From Paraspadella gotoi (lineage: Eukaryota; Chaetognatha): a stretch of DNA of 64,000 bases. The translations under genes and the position numbers were made by a program. Location of the stretch: positions 19,206,625 through 19,270,624 of the forward strand of contig CM119263.1 of the NCBI GenBank assembly GCA_051294375.1, read 5' to 3'. Shown here piece after piece: positions 45,462 to 59,209 of the stretch (its first letter is position 1; each line of letters begins with the position of its first letter). The notes below the pieces were generated by a model. The model was not told the DNA's origin, ran no database searches, and worked only from the letters and a program-made list of their open reading frames with translations.

Positions 45462-47410
45462 AATTAGGCGGTGGTCCCGGGTCTTATTTTCGTAGCTGAA
45501 GACAGGATCAAAACGAACAATTGATAAACTGGGGAAATTCACAATTTTACATTCAGGGATAGTACGTAGAATGACAAATAACATATATATTATTTAGTTT
45601 AGTACAAGTTCGAATCGTTAAAGCTAAATAACTGGGATTGGACCCTGGCCACCGAAGCGACGGACGACGGAAGACTGAATTCCGGATGAAATGAAAGCCG
45701 GAAATCGCTGCCTCCTCGGGGCGGTTTAAAGGACATGCGCTTTTATCAATATATTGAATATTATACTATGTGTCTATTTTGTTTCAAAAAAATAAGCCAT
45801 CGTGTTGAATTTCGGTTTTTTTGCACTCGTAGCTCAGATAGAAACTTTGTTCGACACCACCCGTCACGTTTTTCCTCCTTGATCACAAAACACAAGATCA
45901 CAAGAATCTAGCCCCTTCATTTCATTTATGGTTTAGAAAACATCTGGAAGTACCGAAGGGATTATTGGCTCCTTTTTTTGTCTTCATTAATCTGTTCATT
46001 TAGTCTCATATCTCATTTAAGAGAAGGCAATTGGTCTTTGACATTTACTGCTGTTGCACTATGAATTTGTAGAACGAGTCTTGGTCTAATCCGTTTTGTA
46101 GCTTTATGTCGATTCTAGTAAGAGCACGATATTTTTTAAAGACTTAAAACAAAATAATTGTCAAACATAAACGATTTATTTTCGATGAACCAATAACTGT
46201 TTCTCTGGATCTGAAACTCCTGAATAAACACAAGCAAGTACGATCTCCTTCCATTTTCAGATCACATTTTAAAAATCAGAATGACGCTTTGCAATTGTCG
46301 AAAACATATGTGAAAACAAAGCGTGAGTAAAAAATAGTACGACTCCGAGAATTCGGCCTGTTTCATGCACCTACATAAACCTAAAAATAATAAATCTCTC
46401 GGTGAAAAAAAACATTTTCTCTTTACGTCATCTTTCAAATTTATGATTATTATCATTAAACCTGTTGGTAATAAGTCAGTTGTTGGGCCCCAGCTATTTC
46501 TATAATCTTTTTTTTAGCGAGAAACATGAAATATAAATTAGCGTCGAGAAAATTGGATTGAAAGTGCCATTGGCGAAGCTTCGAGCGAGACGCCGCGCCA
46601 TTTTACAACATTGAATATTTTTCTTTAATTTCAAGCTTTCGCGCAAAGCTACTAACGTGTTTAGCAAATAGAATTAGAAATTGTCGGTCAGTCAGTCAGC
46701 AATTTTGCGACTACATGTTACATGTTACTCTCCTTTTAGTAGGGCCGCGATTACTCACGAAGCAACTCTTGGGAGAAAGGTGATGAGATTCTTTATGTGC
46801 ATGACCATAGTTTCATTGCGACGTAATTGATATAATACTTATTCATTATATGTTGGTCATACTTGTCAGAGATGTGAATTATCATTAAACCTTTTTGCAC
46901 ATATCTTTCATACTTGTATTAGCTCGTAAAATTATGTCACGTGATGTTAGGTAATTTTCTAACACTAGTTGTAATTGTTTTATTAATTTACGAAGCTTTG
47001 ACGTACGGTATTGAAAAAAGCATCCTGCAGTTAGCCGTAAACTTTGAAGTGCTTTAAATTGGGTTTAAAAGCAAACAACTGAGTCGAGCTGGTTTCATCT
47101 TTCTCTTCTATCGGGCTTCTCTTCGTAAAAGCGTAACGACTGGAAACCAATCGTTATTTGATTAACCGAAAGGAAACCGAGACTCAACAGAAAAGTAAAT
47201 CTATCTCACATTTTCGCAAGGGCAACAACAACCACAAGAAAAGCTATGGAGGCAGTCAAATGCGTCCTTTTCGCGTGCCCAGAATCGAAGAAGAATTTTC
47301 ACTTTCTAAGAGAGGTGATGGAGGGAGGAGAAAAGATAGGAAAAAAGACGCGGAGGAATGTTAAAAAGAAAAAAGAAAATTAAAAAGACAGAAGAAACAA
47401 ATTGCAGATG

Positions 47411-47544
<134 letters not shown>

Positions 47545-49617
47545 AGCAGGGGAGGGGTTTGAGGAATTTCCAGCCGGAAATTAACGATCAGCTGATTTCA
47601 TGAGGGAAAAGACCCGTTTTATGGGCCACCCCCACACACAATCAAAAAGAGAGAGAGATAAAAAAGAAAAAACCTTGGGGGCTAAAGAGGAAAATAAATA
47701 AAAGAAAATACATACTGACGATGATTAGAAAAGAAATATTTAATGTTTTCTTTTATAAAAAGCTAAATATAATTATGAACGTTATTAAGAAAAAAATATT
47801 GCCGGAGGTTTTTCCTTCATTTCCAATTTTTTATAATTTGCAGATATTGAGTTTTCTCTTCTCCGCTTTTTTTTTTCGCTGTTTTTTTTTTCTCTCTCTC
47901 GTTTTTTTTTGGTTTTGTTTATTTTCGTTTCGGGCGATTTGCTCCTTCTGCATTTCCCCAGCGTTTAGAAGTTGGCAGAGACGAATGAAACCGAAATCAG
48001 AGAGAATGGAGAGCGAAATGGACAGAAATAGGAGCAAATGGAATCGGAATTGGGAGAGAAAGAGAGATAAGAAAGGATGGATATCGAAAGATTACTAAGA
48101 CAAAATAAAGTAAGAAAGGGCAAGTCATGGAGAACAAAGAGCATTGAGAAGTAAAAAATAAAAAAATCTGAAGAGGAAACTCGTCTCGTCTGGCAAATCG
48201 GGTATTCTAAGACGACGTCGGAGCAAAAAAGGTCAACTGAAGTTGTCAAATGGGGACTTCTGTGGCAGATGGCAGACGATCAAGAAGAAAAAGCAAATAA
48301 AAAATAAAAATAAAACTGATATATGATCACGAACAGACGTAATTTTTTTCACTTTTTTCCACTTTTTCGTTCCTATTTGCGGTGCTCCGCGAAATTCGTC
48401 TTCCTATCTCACCTTTTAAGAAGCCGGAAAATATTCAAACTTTTCTGTCGACGTCTTGACGTTTTATTTTTCGGAAGGAGATTAATTGTCCTAATTTTTA
48501 GGTGAGTGAGACTTTTGAACTATACTGAGAAAATCCGGTTAATGAGTTGTGAGGGTAAGGAACCAGAGTAATCACCAATCACACGGATCTTGCATCTTGC
48601 TCCACCAGTACTCTATTCAAAACGATACCTCTTCTTTTTTTTATTCTGTCATATGTACATCTGGCATTCAGTTCTTATTTATTTCGTATTTCGTTTAAAA
48701 AAAAAAAAAATTCAAATTATTAAAAAAAGATTTTTCTTTCTCTTTCGTTGTCTTATAAGTGTAAAATTCTCAAACTAACAAAAAAACAATAATTATATTG
48801 ATTAAGACACTACTTGTATATTTAGTTACTTTTTTTTCGTTTATAAATACAATTATTTAAATTATATAACTCTGACGAATTTTGTTTAATAGAATTTTTC
48901 TCGCGCTAACGCGGAAAAGGTGTGGCGGCTCCAAGCGATGAAAAACTGAAATATGGGAAAAAAGAGCATTCCGTCGCTTACATAAGTTTGATTGGGGTGG
49001 TGAGTAGTTTAGTTGAATTTAGTCTAATAGTGATGTGTTTTTATACAAGTTTTTATACATTTAACAAATCGTAAAATAGAAATAGATCTATGAGCTGATA
49101 TTTGTAATTTTATTGTATTTTCAATTGTAAAAAAATAAAAAAAATTAAAAACGTTACATTATTAAAAGATATAATATGTCTGTTTTAACTTTTTGTAATA
49201 CTATATTTCAAATGGTAGCGATAAAGAATCAAGGAAGATCATATTCCAATATAAATACTAGTTACTTTTTGTAAAGACCAAATTTATAAAATACAAAATA
49301 ACCTCCCAGCGAAAAGTGGTGGTAAAGAAACGAAAAATACCTAAACCATAAGAAAGCCAATCAGCTTCTGAGCGATGCAGCAGCAGACGCAGCGGCGTTT
49401 TCCTAATTCCACCAACTTTCACGCGCCTCGATGGGCTTTGCCGAGTGAGGAAAGGGCGTCGCTACAAATGAAGTCGGGTAGGGTGGCGTAGTAGTTTTAA
49501 AAAAATGAGGAGAGGTAAGAGAGTATGGCTGGAACTAAATCATGGACGTTTCAGTTGAATTTCCGAAAACGTCCCATTTCTGTTCATATTCAGTGAATTT
49601 AATTTAATTTTTAATAT

Positions 49618-49800
49618 TAAACCCTAAAATTGTAATAATCAAATCTTTAACATTAATCGCTAATACTATTATTAATAGCTAGCCTTAATCCTTGACCTTA
49701 ACCCATAACCTTAAACCTTACCCTAATCCTTAATATTAATCCCGAAACCCTTACCTTAATCGTTAAACTCTAAACCCACAAATCGTTAACCAAATCTCTA
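49618..49800 (+). repeat. Degenerate CCTTAA/CCCTAA-type repeat
   Basis: Units such as ccttaa, ccctaa and cttaatc recur about twenty times with changes over 180 bp (for example aaccttaccctaatcc). They resemble decayed telomere-type C-strand repeats, but no exact array remains. Confidence 0.5.
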
Positions 49801-50081
49801 GCTTACTCTCAAAATAATTTTTAATCAAGTAATCATTCACTCAATTAGAATATTAATGTAAGCTAAAATGCTGATTGCACGACTGAGTGTGAACTTCCCT
49901 TACCAGACGAAAAAGATTAAGTCATGTCGTGTATTATAATTAACACGGAGTGAACCTTCGTGTTCCGTTGGCAGTTGACTTAGGAATAGTAGCTTGAATA
50001 GTCCGTGGCGGACTGAAGCGGAAAAATAGGAACGTGGTAGAAAAAGACAAGCTATTAAGTATTTAACAGCAGAATATTATT

Positions 50082-50082
<1 letters not shown>

Positions 50083-50124
<42 letters not shown>
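50083..50124 (+). repeat. (CT)n microsatellite
   Basis: About 21 units, 100 bp before a GC-rich block at 50225. Confidence 0.9.
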
Positions 50125-50126
<2 letters not shown>

Positions 50127-50931
50127 CTCTTTCGCTTTTCAGGACATTCATACGCTGTAAATAGTTATCCCTGAATAGTATATATGATGAGTTTATGCCC
50201 TTCATATAAACGCATTTCCTTTCCTCAGGTCACAGGTTGACAGCGAACCTTTTCGTTGCTTCGCCCTTCGTTTCCACTCGAGAGCCCGCGACCCCCACGT
50301 CGTTCGAGCGGAGGGTTTTTCGCTCGACTCGGCTCCGACCGCGAAAGCGAAAGCATTGTTTACTTTATCGCTTCACTGTAAACAATGCTCGTCGTCGTCG
50401 GCGACCGATAGAGGAACAATAATGGGAGAAAAGCATCTAGAGAATATAAAAAGGGAAAGGAAAAGAGAAAAGAGGGAGAAAAAGGCGCCGTTCAAACATT
50501 ATCAGCAGGCGCAGGGCTGTGGGACCGTGGGAAGTATGAGGCGGTGACATCTGACAAGGCAAATTATTTATTTTACCCGATATATATGTTATTTCAGAAT
50601 AGTCTTCGGTCAGAGTAAAAGTGAAATAGGAATTTTGTTTTAAATTTTGAATTCATTATACTAAATCCGTAGTAATTTTTCATTCAACTCTTTCCTATTT
50701 TCTCGATTATTTTCTTTTACAATTTTTTCTTTATTAATTTTTACCTTTTCTATTTTATTTCTTTCGATCGGCAGAACAAGTGACGGCAACGAAAAGATTA
50801 TATAACGTATTATACAGGCACGGATCCCCGGTTTGAAAAATTATTTTGACAAATCCAGACACTCACGAAAAAAATGGCGGAGGGCGATGGAACGCAATTT
50901 CCGGTCCAATGCCTTCCTAACAAATTAGCAG

Positions 50932-50935
<4 letters not shown>

Positions 50936-51020
<85 letters not shown>

Positions 51021-51042
51021 GAAAGAGAGAGAAGAGAGAGAG

Positions 51043-51081
<39 letters not shown>

Positions 51082-51133
51082 AAGAGGAGAGAGAGAGAAG
51101 AGAGAGAGAGAGACGAGAAGAGAGAGAACGAGA
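50936..51133 (+). repeat. GA-rich imperfect microsatellite
   Basis: GA run with many gag and gaa interruptions over about 198 bp. It is the last large purine-rich tract on the plus strand; later tracts are CT. Confidence 0.9.
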
Positions 51134-51702
51134 CAGAGTCTCACTACCCGTGGCTTCACATTCCGTTTTATCCTTTCCGATTCCGTTTCCCGGAAATCGT
51201 AACGCTGCCCGTCGATTCATTTTCCCGTTTTTTCCTTCTCGTTGATCGCCAATCTTTATTTCTCTTTCATCATCTTATCCTCCTTTCTCTCTCTCTTATC
51301 CTCCTTATCTTATCCTCCTTTCCATTTTTCTCTCTTATTTTTTCGCTTGAAATTCATATAACGGTGACTCGGTTCTCTGCTTTTATCGGGCGGCAGTCGA
51401 GTTCACGTCTAACGATTCTTTTCTTTTCGTTGATCACGAATCTAATAATGCAAGAAATATATGCTTTTCAGCCCAATAAAGAAAAAAGATAAAAGACTAA
51501 TGTTGAATTAATCAAATCATTATTTATTATTTTTCGTGTTTTTAAAGTAAACTAATTATGGCAATGGTTTTACCGGTTTGTCACATTATTTCTATGTAAC
51601 GTGTAATGCTGTATTGGTAATAGTAAATACTGGATGCACCAATTTACCTTCTCCGTCTTTCCACTTACCCCTCTCTTTCTCTTTCCTCGACTTCTCATTC
51701 TC

Positions 51703-51761
51703 ATTCTCTCTCTCTCTCTCTCCTCTCTCATCTCTCTCCTCTCTCTCATCTTCTCTCTCTC

Positions 51762-51798
<37 letters not shown>
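51703..51798 (+). repeat. CT-rich microsatellite
   Basis: ct runs broken by single changes, about 95 bp. Confidence 0.9.
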
Positions 51799-51801
<3 letters not shown>

Positions 51802-52090
51802 ATCGACCTTGTCTCAAGACTTTCCCTATACGCCTGTCTTTTGTCCTTGTCTTTCGTAGGAACGAAATTAATTGTCTTGAATTTACTGTTAATAAGAAAG
51901 ACTGTTTCTGTTACAGTTACTGTTAATAAGAAAGAAATTCTAGCTTTTTATTCATTATTAATAAAATTATCCTGAGGCTTGAGCAAGAAATGTTATCTTT
52001 CGAAGAAACCTTGCTTTCAAAGCGCTTTAAGTTTAAAACCGCGGTTCAACATAATACTATCAACGACAACGGCTTCCCGGCTTCCTTCCT

Positions 52091-52092
52091 CT

Positions 52093-52126
<34 letters not shown>

Positions 52127-52135
52127 TCTCTCTTC

Positions 52136-52182
<47 letters not shown>
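52091..52182 (+). repeat. CT-rich microsatellite
   Basis: ct runs with several tt or cc interruptions, about 92 bp. Confidence 0.9.
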
Positions 52183-52183
<1 letters not shown>

Positions 52184-53061
52184 TCCTGTTCCATGAAATG
52201 AAGCCTCTTTTTCTTCGATTCCAGGTCCGCGCCATCAAAGCCTCCGCGATCTCATTAATCGTTGCCTCGAGCTCCTCTTTTCGAGCCTGAGGGGAAATAT
52301 CAGAAAAGTCGGAAAGAAACGAGCGGAAAATGAGAAAAGAAACAAAATGAAAGAGTAAAAAAGGCGAAGATTCTCTTTGCAATCAAATCGACTCTTCATT
52401 CGTTCGTCATTCATTCATTCATTAATTTATTCATTTATTAATTCATTCATTCATTAATTCAATATTTCAATCATTTATTCCTTCCTTCGATCGTTAGTCC
52501 ATTATTCACTTATTTTAGTTGTAAATAACGTAAAATTTGTGGGATAGTAAAATAGATTGCAGGCATTATTTTTGGTCTCGTGGAGGTTGCAAACCGTCTC
52601 ACAGCAAACATACTGCGAATTCATATTTCACTCCCAGTGCTCCCCCTCTTGACGGTGAGACGAAGCAGCACTTGAATGTCCAAAGCTCCTGACGCCAACC
52701 GATGAAATTAAACGCCCTGCGCCGCGGGCGCCACTGGGGATTCCTGTCGTTGCCAAAGTCTAAAAGAAAGACAAATGACCATACTGTGTCAAACTGCCAC
52801 TTATGTTTATTAGGGAAAGGCAACTGCGCGGAACAGGGGATAAGATGGCAAGATGTTTCGGACCGGATCGTGTTCAGAGAATGAGAAACACATGTGGAGT
52901 GGCTCACAGTAGATTCTCAACTTGGTACGAAAGGAAATTCGGAGACAGTTTTTCTTTTTCAGTTTTCAATTTCCGCTTTTCGGTTTATGTTTACAGAGTC
53001 ATTCAATTTTGTTCTTAAAATCAACATTACTGACCCTTTAGACCGCAGCGTTGGTGCCTCG

Positions 53062-53233
<172 letters not shown>

Positions 53234-54180
53234 AATAACAACATTAACGAAATTGCACATATAATCACATTTCTTCACCCCCGCCCCCCCTTCTTTCCCC
53301 AGTTTGCCTCCCTTCCCAGGGACGAGTCCCACTCCTTTGACCTCTTAGGCGCCGAGCGAAATCAATCTCTGATTCTCCTCGTTTTTCGTCTCACTTTCCT
53401 GCGCCGTTGGAGCGCGAGGCTGTGTATTTCTTGCGCCACCAGAGGCGACGTTTCTGCGTCAACGGATTCCAAAGAGAAGCGGACTGGGGACTGGGGAGTG
53501 ATCTCGGTCCTGTAAGGAAACGTTCCGGTTTCATTTAAGATGATGTTAAAATTTTTTGGACGAAGTTTTTGCCAAAACGGCTATTGAGAAGCAAGCTTGA
53601 GAAGCAGCATTCCTTGCTTCCAGAGTAAAAAAAAAATAATGCTGACGTTCTCGTGCTTGCACGGTTTTCGTGTGACGTCGTTATCGCCGAATAAAAAGGA
53701 AAAAAATGGGAACATTTTCACCCAAAGAGTCGAATCAAAAGGGGCTCAACTGCTTTTTAATCGTAATGGAACTATTTAAACTGGAGTTACTGTTACATAG
53801 CGCTCACCTAGAACGAAATAAACGCATAACTACACAATACACATTAAAAAGCGAAGCATTTGTATTTGATTTTTTAAATTTTATTGTTTTTAGTTAAATC
53901 TTGTTACACTTTTCGTAGTGAAGACCAAAAAACAAAAACCTTGAAAGAAAAAAATACCAGACACTAAATTTAAGATTCCGGAACATGACGAAATATATTT
54001 TTCCCTTCAAGTTTGTTGTCCTTAAATTTTATGATAGGAACTGGGGTCCACGAGAAATCAAACTTGATTCATAACCAATTGAAGTTGATCCAAAAAATAA
54101 ACTCTCGACCCGACGTCAATCAGTGTTTGTTCTCCGTGACTCCTTTTTCTCTGTCGTTAACTTCTTTTGTCCTTTCTATA

Positions 54181-54182
54181 TT

Positions 54183-54218
<36 letters not shown>

Positions 54219-54232
54219 CTCTTCTCCTCTCT

Positions 54233-54281
<49 letters not shown>
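54181..54281 (+). repeat. CT-rich microsatellite
   Basis: About 100 bp of ct with short interruptions. Confidence 0.9.
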
Positions 54282-54283
<2 letters not shown>

Positions 54284-54599
54284 GTCTTACAAGTTACTCT
54301 CTTTTTCTCTTTCTCATCTTGCACTTACTCAAGCACGAAGCATTCTTTCTCGCTCGGCTTAAAAAAGGTGAGACCCAGGAGAAATAAATGACACAATAGC
54401 CTTTCACCGTCCCGTTCTTTGTTGTTGTTGTCTTCGGCGCCACGACGACGTCGATGTCAGTGATTACCATCGTCGTCTCGAGGGAAATAAAGACGGCGAG
54501 CTTTAAGTGCGCCTCGACGTTGGACGATGAATTAAAGGAGGAAAGGAGTAAGAGCGCGAGTATAAAATGATGGCGAAAGTGATATTAGATCTGCGCACG

Positions 54600-54740
54600 A
54601 TAATTTAGCAGAAAATTAACTAATTAATTAATTAGATATTTAATTATTTAATTAATTAATTATTTAACATTCATTGATTTATCATTTGATTAGCTACTTA
54701 CCGATAAAATATTGTGAGCACATCTGGTATCGTTTGCTCA
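54600..54740 (+). repeat. Diverged end of the foldback element family
   Basis: An AT-rich run of attaattaatt leads into gatttatcatttgattagct and then gagcacatctggtatcgtttgctcaaacttgtt. This matches the right ends at 15785-15870 and 11620-11690 with several differences, so it looks like an old fragment. Confidence 0.5.
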
Positions 54741-56845
54741 AACTTGTTTGATCACATCTTGAGATTTAAAAAAAAAACATTTAGACTGTTAACAAAGTCT
54801 GGGGGAAGACGGAAGGAAAAAACAAAATATCGCTTAAATATTTTACTCGTACTCGTAGCCTTTTTGAGAGTGAGATGATTAAGCACCATACGCGGCTAAA
54901 TTGTTACAGGGAGAGACACGATCGAGTAATGAACAAAATGTAGTTTCTCAGACCAAATTGAGACGACTCCTTTGTTGAGTCAAGCGCTTTGTTTACATTA
55001 TTTGTTTACATTTTTTTCAACTCATTTTGCAGACTTATGTATGTATGTTTTTTTTTTGTTTTCTATACTGAATCAACCTTGTTGCATTCGAATAAAACGC
55101 TTATTATTATTATGTTTACATTATTTCGCGAAAATGGAAAGGGGGGTATTTTTCATGATATTATCTATTAAAAATAATATGGAGGACGTTATAATAATCT
55201 GATTTACTAAATTAAAAATAAATTTCGTAACGGTTTTTTTTGTCACGGTTTTCTGGAGGCAAATGTTGAGTCAAATGTTACGTAAAATTCTTTTCGATAG
55301 GCCATTAGTACAATATATGTTTTCTAACTGATTGTCAAAAGAAAACCGATAAAAGAAATCAACAACTCGGGCGCAGTCGCGCATTTACGAATTTTCCGGA
55401 AAGTTTTATAGACGAACATAAATTTCGTCAGAGATGAAGCCCCGCATTTTGAAGAAAAAAGAAGTTCCTTTTTTGTTAACCTCAGGATATCAGATGTTTT
55501 ATGCGACGATATTTAATCTTTATTTTCTATACAATCAAATTTGGTAAAAATTCAGTTCAAAACAAGGTTTTTTAGACCCAATAGTTTCATAAAGAAATAT
55601 CCTAAATCGAGAAAATTATGGCTGGGAGGTTATGAAATTGAGATTTCATGTTGTAGTTTAAGAAATAAAATAGACGTAGAAAAAAGTGAACCAAACCCAA
55701 AGAAGAGAAAATAAAATCTTTAATATAATAACATTTTTTAAAAAAATTTCAAATAATTATAACCCTAGTTCTTCGACCAAGGGATTAAAATATAAATACA
55801 CATTAGAAAATATATCGGCCTGGGTCAGTTTATAAACTAATAAAGAGGAATCGACCAAATCCTTTCTTTTGTTCTTTGATGGAATTATCCAGAAAAAGTC
55901 AAAAGTTCCATTCTTTCCTCCCGCGCCGAACCCATTTAGGCTCCGAGTTATGTCGGCAAATTTAAAATATTTCTTGTCGTTTCTGTACTTCGTTATATCC
56001 GGTACTAAATTTAGTAAGAAAAAAACTTTTTTGTGCTTTTCTACTTTCAAAATACCCTTTGGGGACAAGCTTGAATCGTTAGGGTTTTGTATAACATTCA
56101 ATTACCATTTGTATATAAACTGTTTGACGTAATCTTTTTTTTCATTAGCGAATACGCATTGTCAGTGGGCATTATGAAAAATATCCTAGAATAAACAGAG
56201 ACAAACATTTCAGATGCAAACAGAGTTTTTCACTAAATTAAGATTCTAAATCCATAATTCAGTTATTTTTTGATTGATTTAACCTTGAGAGAGTTTTAAT
56301 AATACGAAATACCCTCTTTTGATGACAAAAATTTAAATTCCAGAGCAGGTAATTTTTGTCCGGTTATCCATCAATAAGTCTGCGCTCAACCAACCACCCT
56401 AAATGCATTCAATCGAAAGAAAACCCCCGGTCATTGAGGTCGAGGGTCGCTCACTAATCAACCGCGATTCGGTTCTCACCCGACCTAAATGACCTCAGCA
56501 GACAAGGCCACCCACACCCCCTCACCCACCTAACCATCCAACTCCCTTTTTCATCGATTGCCCGAACTCCGTTTTGTAGAAATTTGTCTGAGCCTCTCCA
56601 TATTTCTCAACTCCCATCCGCTTCTTCTTCCTCCTCCTCCTCCTCCTCCTCCTCTTCCTCGCCCTGCCTCCGCCTCCTCCATTCATTGAAAACGCGTCCG
56701 CTTCGGCCGCCCAGGTTTCGCAGCAGCTGTCGTCGTCGTCGTCGACCTCGTAGTCGCAATAGTCGTCGTCGTCGTCAGCTGCGCGCCGCGAGGTGAGGCC
56801 GCTCTGGCGCGTCGGCCATTTCCGGTCCTGGCGCTGCACGGATTT

Positions 56846-56869
56846 CTCTCTCTCTTCTCTCTCTCTCTC

Positions 56870-56917
<48 letters not shown>
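56846..56917 (+). repeat. CT-rich microsatellite
   Basis: ct run of about 70 bp next to a GC-rich block (56560-56830) that ends near a donor-like gaggtgagg. Confidence 0.9.
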
Positions 56918-56921
<4 letters not shown>

Positions 56922-57912
56922 TATGTGCGCGCAACACGAAAAGCGAAAGCCTCATAACGGGACAAGGATGGGAAAGAGAAGCTTTGCCTCCTCGAAATTT
57001 TAATACGAAACGAAAACACCGGCAACGACGACGACGACGACGATGACGACGACGACGATTACTAGAACGTCTATTCAAATGCTTTCTCAGACGTTGTCTC
57101 ACGAGGAACCAGTTTTATTCAAAATGGTCCGTACATATTTTCTCATGTAAACACGTCTACTACTTCATAAAATTATAAACAATTGAAATTCGTACAATTT
57201 TTTACATTTGATTTATTTTTAGATTTGAAAGCACGGAGGCAATGATTTTTTTAAAACGCACCAAGAATGTGGAAGAGACCGAAATAAAAGAAACCAAACA
57301 ATATTTGAGTCACGTGGACAGTCACTGGACAGTGGACACCAGACACTGGACAACCTCGATTGGAGAAAAGATTTGGCGTCAACCTTACGCGCGATAAGAC
57401 CCTTTACGGGACACGTCAAACTCGGGATTACATTTCCCGCGTCATTCTGTACTCGTAAGCGCCCCTCTAAAGATAAGGGATGCGCCACTCCATCGTCTAC
57501 GCCCTTTCAGGGAAGAGGCGCGTTTACTTATTTTCTCCTGACCAGATTTTTTTAATATCAATTTGTTAGTTTCATTTCATCAAAAATGATATTCGCCTAT
57601 TTTTGACGCTGTTTTTTTCCTCTGATCTCTTTCATTCTTTTTCCATGACAAAGATTCTCCATTCCCTTTTTCTTAAATTTTTCTATTCACTCTTAGTCCC
57701 TCTAATTTTTAAAAAAAGATTTCTGGATTTTTTTTTATTCATTCACGACCAGGAAATAAATTGGAATAAAAAGAAGAAAAAGAAAAAGTTCTACGAAGAG
57801 AAAAAGAAATGGAAAAAGAAATATAAAACGAATAATCGGAGTAAAAAAAAAAGAAAAAAACTTAAATGAAAAGTCGTTGCACATTTCGAGTTTCCTTTTG
57901 ATCTTCCAGGCA

Positions 57913-57913
57913 T

Positions 57914-58001
<88 letters not shown>
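57913..58001 (+). repeat. (CT)n microsatellite, first of a duplicated pair
   Basis: This follows the words agtcgttgca...cttccaggcatctctt. A similar stretch comes before the next CT run at 58119, which points to a local duplication of about 190 bp. Confidence 0.85.
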
Positions 58002-58002
<1 letters not shown>

Positions 58003-58114
58003 CTCCTCCTCCCTAAGTCTCCCGTTATTTTTTTCTTTCTTAAGGGAATCTTTGCAAATGAAAGTCGTTGCGAACTTTTGCTATCCTTCAGGATTCAGGC
58101 GCCTCTTGCTCTCT

Positions 58115-58118
<4 letters not shown>

Positions 58119-58186
<68 letters not shown>

Positions 58187-58197
58187 GTCTCTCTCCT
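58119..58197 (+). repeat. (CT)n microsatellite, second of a duplicated pair
   Basis: This is preceded by aaagtcgttgcgaacttt...ccttcagg, related to the sequence at 57872-57915. Confidence 0.85.
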
Positions 58198-58306
58198 CTT
58201 TTTTCTTTAGGGACTCGGTCTCTTTCCTCCCTCTCCACTCTGTCTTTCTTCGTCTTTTGTAAGACTTCCTTAATCCTTCTCTCTCCTTTCTCCCGCTTTG
58301 CTTCAG

Positions 58307-58405
58307 ATGAGAAACGCTCCAAAGTTTTACTGTCGGGCCGAACGCGACGTCGTTTGTGCCAAATCAATCGCGCGTCGAATCGTCCGACGCCGCCATTTCG
58401 TCACG
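58307..58405 (+). other. Possible exon with open reading frame
   Basis: An acceptor-like pyrimidine tract ending gcttcag at 58306 and a strong donor, gtgagt, at 58406 enclose 99 bp that are open from ATG 58307 (33 codons, basic and Cys-containing). It also contains cgccgccatttcg, a common core-promoter-type word. It may be a 5' exon of the gene that starts coding at 58999, or chance. Confidence 0.25.
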
Positions 58406-58741
58406 GTGAGTGTTCGAGATAATTTCTGTGAGAGAATTTATCCGCTTTCGTCCCGGCGGACGCAAAGTGTGAAGAGTGAAGTGTGAGGGTGATCTGTGTG
58501 AGGGCGTGCGAAAAAAAACTGTTGGTTACAGTTACTTACACGAACGAAAAGCGAACGAGATGTTCATTTTTTTGTTACAGGCTAGACTGGGAAATAAAAA
58601 ATCATGAAAAGAAATATTTGAAAAGATTTGAAGGATATAAGAATTTAAAGAAGTGATTTTGGTACTTTGCCCCGCGGATTTCTTTTAAACAAAAAAGAAG
58701 AAAAAACGGTGAATGAAGAATATGAAGATATTAAATCCAAG

Positions 58742-58744
<3 letters not shown>

Positions 58745-58829
<85 letters not shown>

Positions 58830-58839
58830 CTTCTCTCAT
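58745..58839 (+). repeat. (CT)n microsatellite upstream of a first coding exon
   Basis: About 90 bp of ct ends 160 bp before the ATG at 58999, so it probably lies in the promoter or 5' UTR. Confidence 0.9.
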
Positions 58840-58998
58840 TTTAATGGATTTCGCGGGCGACTTCTTGAACCCTGACTATCTATCTTGTACCGTGTCTTCT
58901 ATCGGTTTTCGATGCCTACATATATCCCTGGCCAATCTCTCTCTCCGCCATTATCCAGATATCGGGATGAATATCCTCTTTTCCTGACTCTCGCAACC

Positions 58999-59160
58999 AT
59001 GACTCCCGCTCTGTGGGGCGAGGATTCGGAGAACATGTTGGGTGCTGGAGGTGGAGGCGGCGGCTGCGGCGGCGGCGGGATCGGTGGAGGCGTCGGAGGG
59101 GGCGTCAGCGGCGGTGGATATCCTGCCAGCGGGTGGACGGGTCAGTCGCCACCATTACAA

Positions 59161-59195
<35 letters not shown>

Positions 59196-59209
59196 ACCAA
59201 TGACAGCGG
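58999..59209 (+). CDS. First coding exon of an unidentified gene, glycine-rich N-terminus
   Basis: The ATG at 58999 is in good context (gcaaccATGA). The 70 codons and one base end at a consensus donor, gtgagt (phase 1). The product starts MTPALWGEDSENMLG and then has two glycine-rich runs, including a final run of about twelve Gly encoded by ggc repeats, separated by a short Trp-Thr-Gly-Gln-Ser-Pro-Pro segment. Acidic starts with poly-Gly are common in transcription factors and RNA-binding proteins, but no family can be named. No second exon was recognised up to 64000, so the gene either has a long first intron or is misjudged. Confidence 0.45.

Noticed and set aside
47721-48098. 125-codon plus-strand frame rich in Phe
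   Set aside because: It is low-complexity T-rich sequence with no splice context or domain.
56522-57102. Long minus-strand open frames with poly-Asp and Arg runs
   Set aside because: They read through a CT microsatellite and cgt/tcc trinucleotide runs, and the start codons are weak or non-ATG. I keep the region only as a GC-rich block.
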